Made by a program: the position numbers and the translations under genes
Shown here: positions 3,986 through 5,860 of the stretch, one piece after another
Layout: each line of letters opens with the position of its first letter
Position numbering within the stretch: the first letter of the stretch is position 1
The notes under the pieces: model-generated
The model's database searches: none
Told to the model about the DNA's origin: nothing
The model's input: only the letters and a program-made list of their open reading frames with translations
NCBI GenBank assembly: GCA_947479185.1
Contig: CANJYY010000190.1
Span: 1 to 5,860 of the forward strand
Direction: 5' to 3'
From: Caulobacteraceae bacterium
GTDB taxonomy: Bacteria > Pseudomonadota > Alphaproteobacteria > Caulobacterales > Caulobacteraceae
DNA length: 5,860 nucleotides

Positions 3986-5860
3986 ATGACCGACGACGCC
4001 GCTTCCCAGCGCGACTACCGCGAAACCGTATTCCTTCCCGAGACCGCCTTCCCGATGCGGGCCGGGCTGCCGACGCTGGAGCCGAAGATCCTGCAGGCCT
4101 GGACCGACCAGGACCTCTACAACACCGTGCGCAAGACGAGGCAGGCCGCCGGCGCGCCGCTGTTCGTGTTCCATGACGGCCCGCCCTACGCCAACGGCCC
4201 GATCCACATCGGCCACTCGCTGAACAAGTCGCTGAAGGACTTCGTGGTCCGCAGCCGCTTCGCGATGGGCTTCGACGTCGACTACGTGCCCGGCTGGGAC
4301 TGCCATGGCCTGCCGATCGAGTGGAAGATCGAGGAAGAATTCCGCGGCAAGGGCCGCCGCAAGGCCGATGTCCCGACTGAGGAATTCCGCACCCGCTGCC
4401 GCGAGTACGCCGCCGGCTGGATCGGCGTGCAGATGGCCGAGCACAAGCGGCTCGGCACGCTGGCCGACTACGAACACCGCTACGCCACGATGGACTTCAC
4501 CTCGGAGGCGACGATCGTCGCCGAGTTCCACAAGTTCATGATGAGCGGCCAGCTCTATCGCGGCTCCAAGCCGGTGATGTGGAGCCCCGTCGAGGGCACA
4601 GCCCTGGCCGACGCCGAGGTCGAGTACCACGACCACAACAGCCCGACGGTCTGGGTGAAGTTCCCGGTGGCGGGTGGCGACGCCTCGGTCGTCATCTGGA
4701 CCACCACGCCCTGGACCATCCCGGCCAACCGCGCCGTCAGCTACAGCCCGCGCATCGCCTACGGCGTCTATCGCGTCGAGGCGCTGGAAGAGGGCCTGGA
4801 GTTCGCGCCCTGGGCCGCGCCGGGCGACCGCCTGATCCTCGCCGACAAGCTGGCCGAGGAGGTGTTCAAGGCCGCCAAGGTGGCGAAGTGGACCCGCGTC
4901 GAGACCGCTGACTGCGCGAAACTGACCCTCGCTCACCCGCTGGCGCAGATCGACGTCGGCTACGGCTTCCCCGTGCCCATGCTGGCCGGCGACCATGTCA
5001 CCGACGACGCCGGCACCGGCTTTGTCCACACCGCGCCGGGCCACGGCGCCGACGACTACCTCATCTGGCTCAAGAGCCGGGTCCAGCTCGAGGCGGCCGG
5101 CATCGACCCGACCATCCCCGAGACGGTCGGCCCGGACGGCGCCTATTTCGAGCATGTGCCGCTGTTCGCCGGCCTCAAGGTGCTGGAGACCGAGGGCAAG
5201 AAGGTCGGCAAGTTCGGTCCCGCCAACGGCGCGGTGATGGAAAAGCTGATCGAGGCCGGCAACCTGCTGGCCCGCGGGCGGCTGGAGCACAGCTATCCGA
5301 TGAGCTGGCGCTCCAAGGCGCCGGTGATCTTCCGCAACACGCCGCAGTGGTTCATCCGCATGGATGAGGCTCTCGCCGACGATGTCCATGGGGGCCGCAC
5401 CCTGCGCGAGACCGCGCTGCAGTCGATCGACGCCACCGCCTTCCATCCCGACATGGGCCGCAACCGCATCCGCGGCATGGTCGAGACGCGCCCGGACTGG
5501 CTGATCAGCCGCCAGCGCGCCTGGGGCACGCCGCTGGCCATGTTCGTCGACCGCGAGACCGGCGAGCCCTTGCGCGACGAGGCCGTCAACAAACGCATCG
5601 TCGACTTGGTGGCCAAGGAGGGCGCGGACGCCTGGTTCCTGCGCCCCGACACGGACTTCCTCGGCGAGCACGATCCGGCGCAATACGAGAAGATCAACGA
5701 CATCCTCGACGTCTGGTTCGACTCCGGCGCAACCCACGCCTTCACCATCGAGGGCCGGGCCGACAGCCACTGGCCGGCCGACCTCTATCTCGAGGGCAGC
5801 GACCAGCATCGCGGCTGGTTCCAGTCCTCGCTGCTGGAGTCCTCCGGCACCCGCGGCCGC
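3986..5860 (+). CDS. ileS: Isoleucyl-tRNA synthetase, N-terminal 625 residues (cut by window end)
   Basis: This class I aminoacyl-tRNA synthetase charges tRNA-Ile and hydrolyses mischarged Val-tRNA-Ile in the cytoplasm. Visible in order are the HIGH motif (74-77 in [11 protein letters not shown]), [10 protein letters not shown] (103-112), and the CP1 editing domain with its Thr-rich [11 protein letters not shown] (238-248). The editing pocket [15 protein letters not shown] (343-357) includes His348 and Asp357, the counterparts of E. coli His333 and Asp342. [11 protein letters not shown] (507-517), DVWFDSG (575-581) and [19 protein letters not shown] (601-619) follow. The frame is open without shift to the window edge. 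The KMSKS loop, anticodon-binding domain and any zinc-binding tail lie beyond it; with a usual length near 950 residues, about a third is missing. The first ATG giving a typical N-terminus is 3986. Its ribosome site is weak (CGAG eight bases upstream). A leader with a possible Ile-rich peptide precedes it. Confidence 0.98.
   Translation, partial: MTDDAASQRDYRETVFLPETAFPMRAGLPTLEPKILQAWTDQDLYNTVRKTRQAAGAPLFVFHDGPPYANGPIHIGHSLNKSLKDFVVRSRFAMGFDVDYVPGWDCHGLPIEWKIEEEFRGKGRRKADVPTEEFRTRCREYAAGWIGVQMAEHKRLGTLADYEHRYATMDFTSEATIVAEFHKFMMSGQLYRGSKPVMWSPVEGTALADAEVEYHDHNSPTVWVKFPVAGGDASVVIWTTTPWTIPANRAVSYSPRIAYGVYRVEALEEGLEFAPWAAPGDRLILADKLAEEVFKAAKVAKWTRVETADCAKLTLAHPLAQIDVGYGFPVPMLAGDHVTDDAGTGFVHTAPGHGADDYLIWLKSRVQLEAAGIDPTIPETVGPDGAYFEHVPLFAGLKVLETEGKKVGKFGPANGAVMEKLIEAGNLLARGRLEHSYPMSWRSKAPVIFRNTPQWFIRMDEALADDVHGGRTLRETALQSIDATAFHPDMGRNRIRGMVETRPDWLISRQRAWGTPLAMFVDRETGEPLRDEAVNKRIVDLVAKEGADAWFLRPDTDFLGEHDPAQYEKINDILDVWFDSGATHAFTIEGRADSHWPADLYLEGSDQHRGWFQSSLLESSGTRGR

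Noticed and set aside
3509..5809. A 766-codon open frame on the - strand opposite ileS and the end of the protease gene
   Set aside because: It is a GC-rich antisense shadow of ileS. The + strand frame carries all the IleRS motifs in order, while the antisense protein is a low-complexity mix of Val, Ala, Gly, Arg and His with no recognisable domain, and it crosses the intergenic repeat.

Overview
The window is uniformly GC-rich, with genes packed on the + strand. It looks like a chromosomal segment of an alphaproteobacterium, most likely of the Caulobacterales (Caulobacter, Phenylobacterium or Brevundimonas type). Three things suggest this: the codon bias; an alphaproteobacterial-type HAD-IIA hydrolase (DVWGV motif I) beside a MaoC hydratase and ribF; and palindromic intergenic repeats of the kinds scattered through such genomes (TTCGAG...CTCAGGATGACG / CGTCATGGTGAG...CTCGAACC, and GTCATCCCGG...CCGGGATGAC). 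The taxonomy is inference; no rRNA or other marker gene is present.

Layout. Bases 1-216 are non-coding as far as can be seen and hold a composite palindromic repeat (copy A) and a short stretch just before the first gene that could be a promoter or a tRNA-like remnant. Bases 217-2458 form a compact three-gene unit: HAD-IIA hydrolase, MaoC-type (R)-enoyl-CoA hydratase, and ribF (FMN/FAD synthesis). The last two overlap by one base (TGATG). Copy B of the repeat follows ribF by five bases and leads into a cytoplasmic-looking S1C (HtrA/DegP-like) serine protease with one PDZ domain (start 2661; an upstream in-frame ATG inside the repeat is rejected). A 100-bp palindromic repeat of a second family follows the protease. 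The window ends inside ileS, isoleucyl-tRNA synthetase, whose first 625 codons are present.

How the parts work together. All four complete genes are housekeeping or metabolic: flavin cofactors, acyl-CoA hydration, a phosphatase-like enzyme and protein quality control. ribF and ileS are neighbours in many proteobacteria; here the protease and two repeats lie between them, so ileS needs its own promoter.

The most interesting part is the 248-base gap before ileS. A sigma70-like promoter (ATGACA-N16-GCTACA) ends eight bases before an ATG that opens a 14-codon reading frame, MTSVRKISRIIRPA. Three of its 14 residues are isoleucine. Its last codons run into a 15-bp hairpin, and a second, mutually exclusive hairpin follows before the ileS start. 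This has the layout of a leader-peptide attenuator sensing charged tRNA-Ile in front of the gene that charges tRNA-Ile. It is a hypothesis from sequence alone, and the direction of switching is not obvious.
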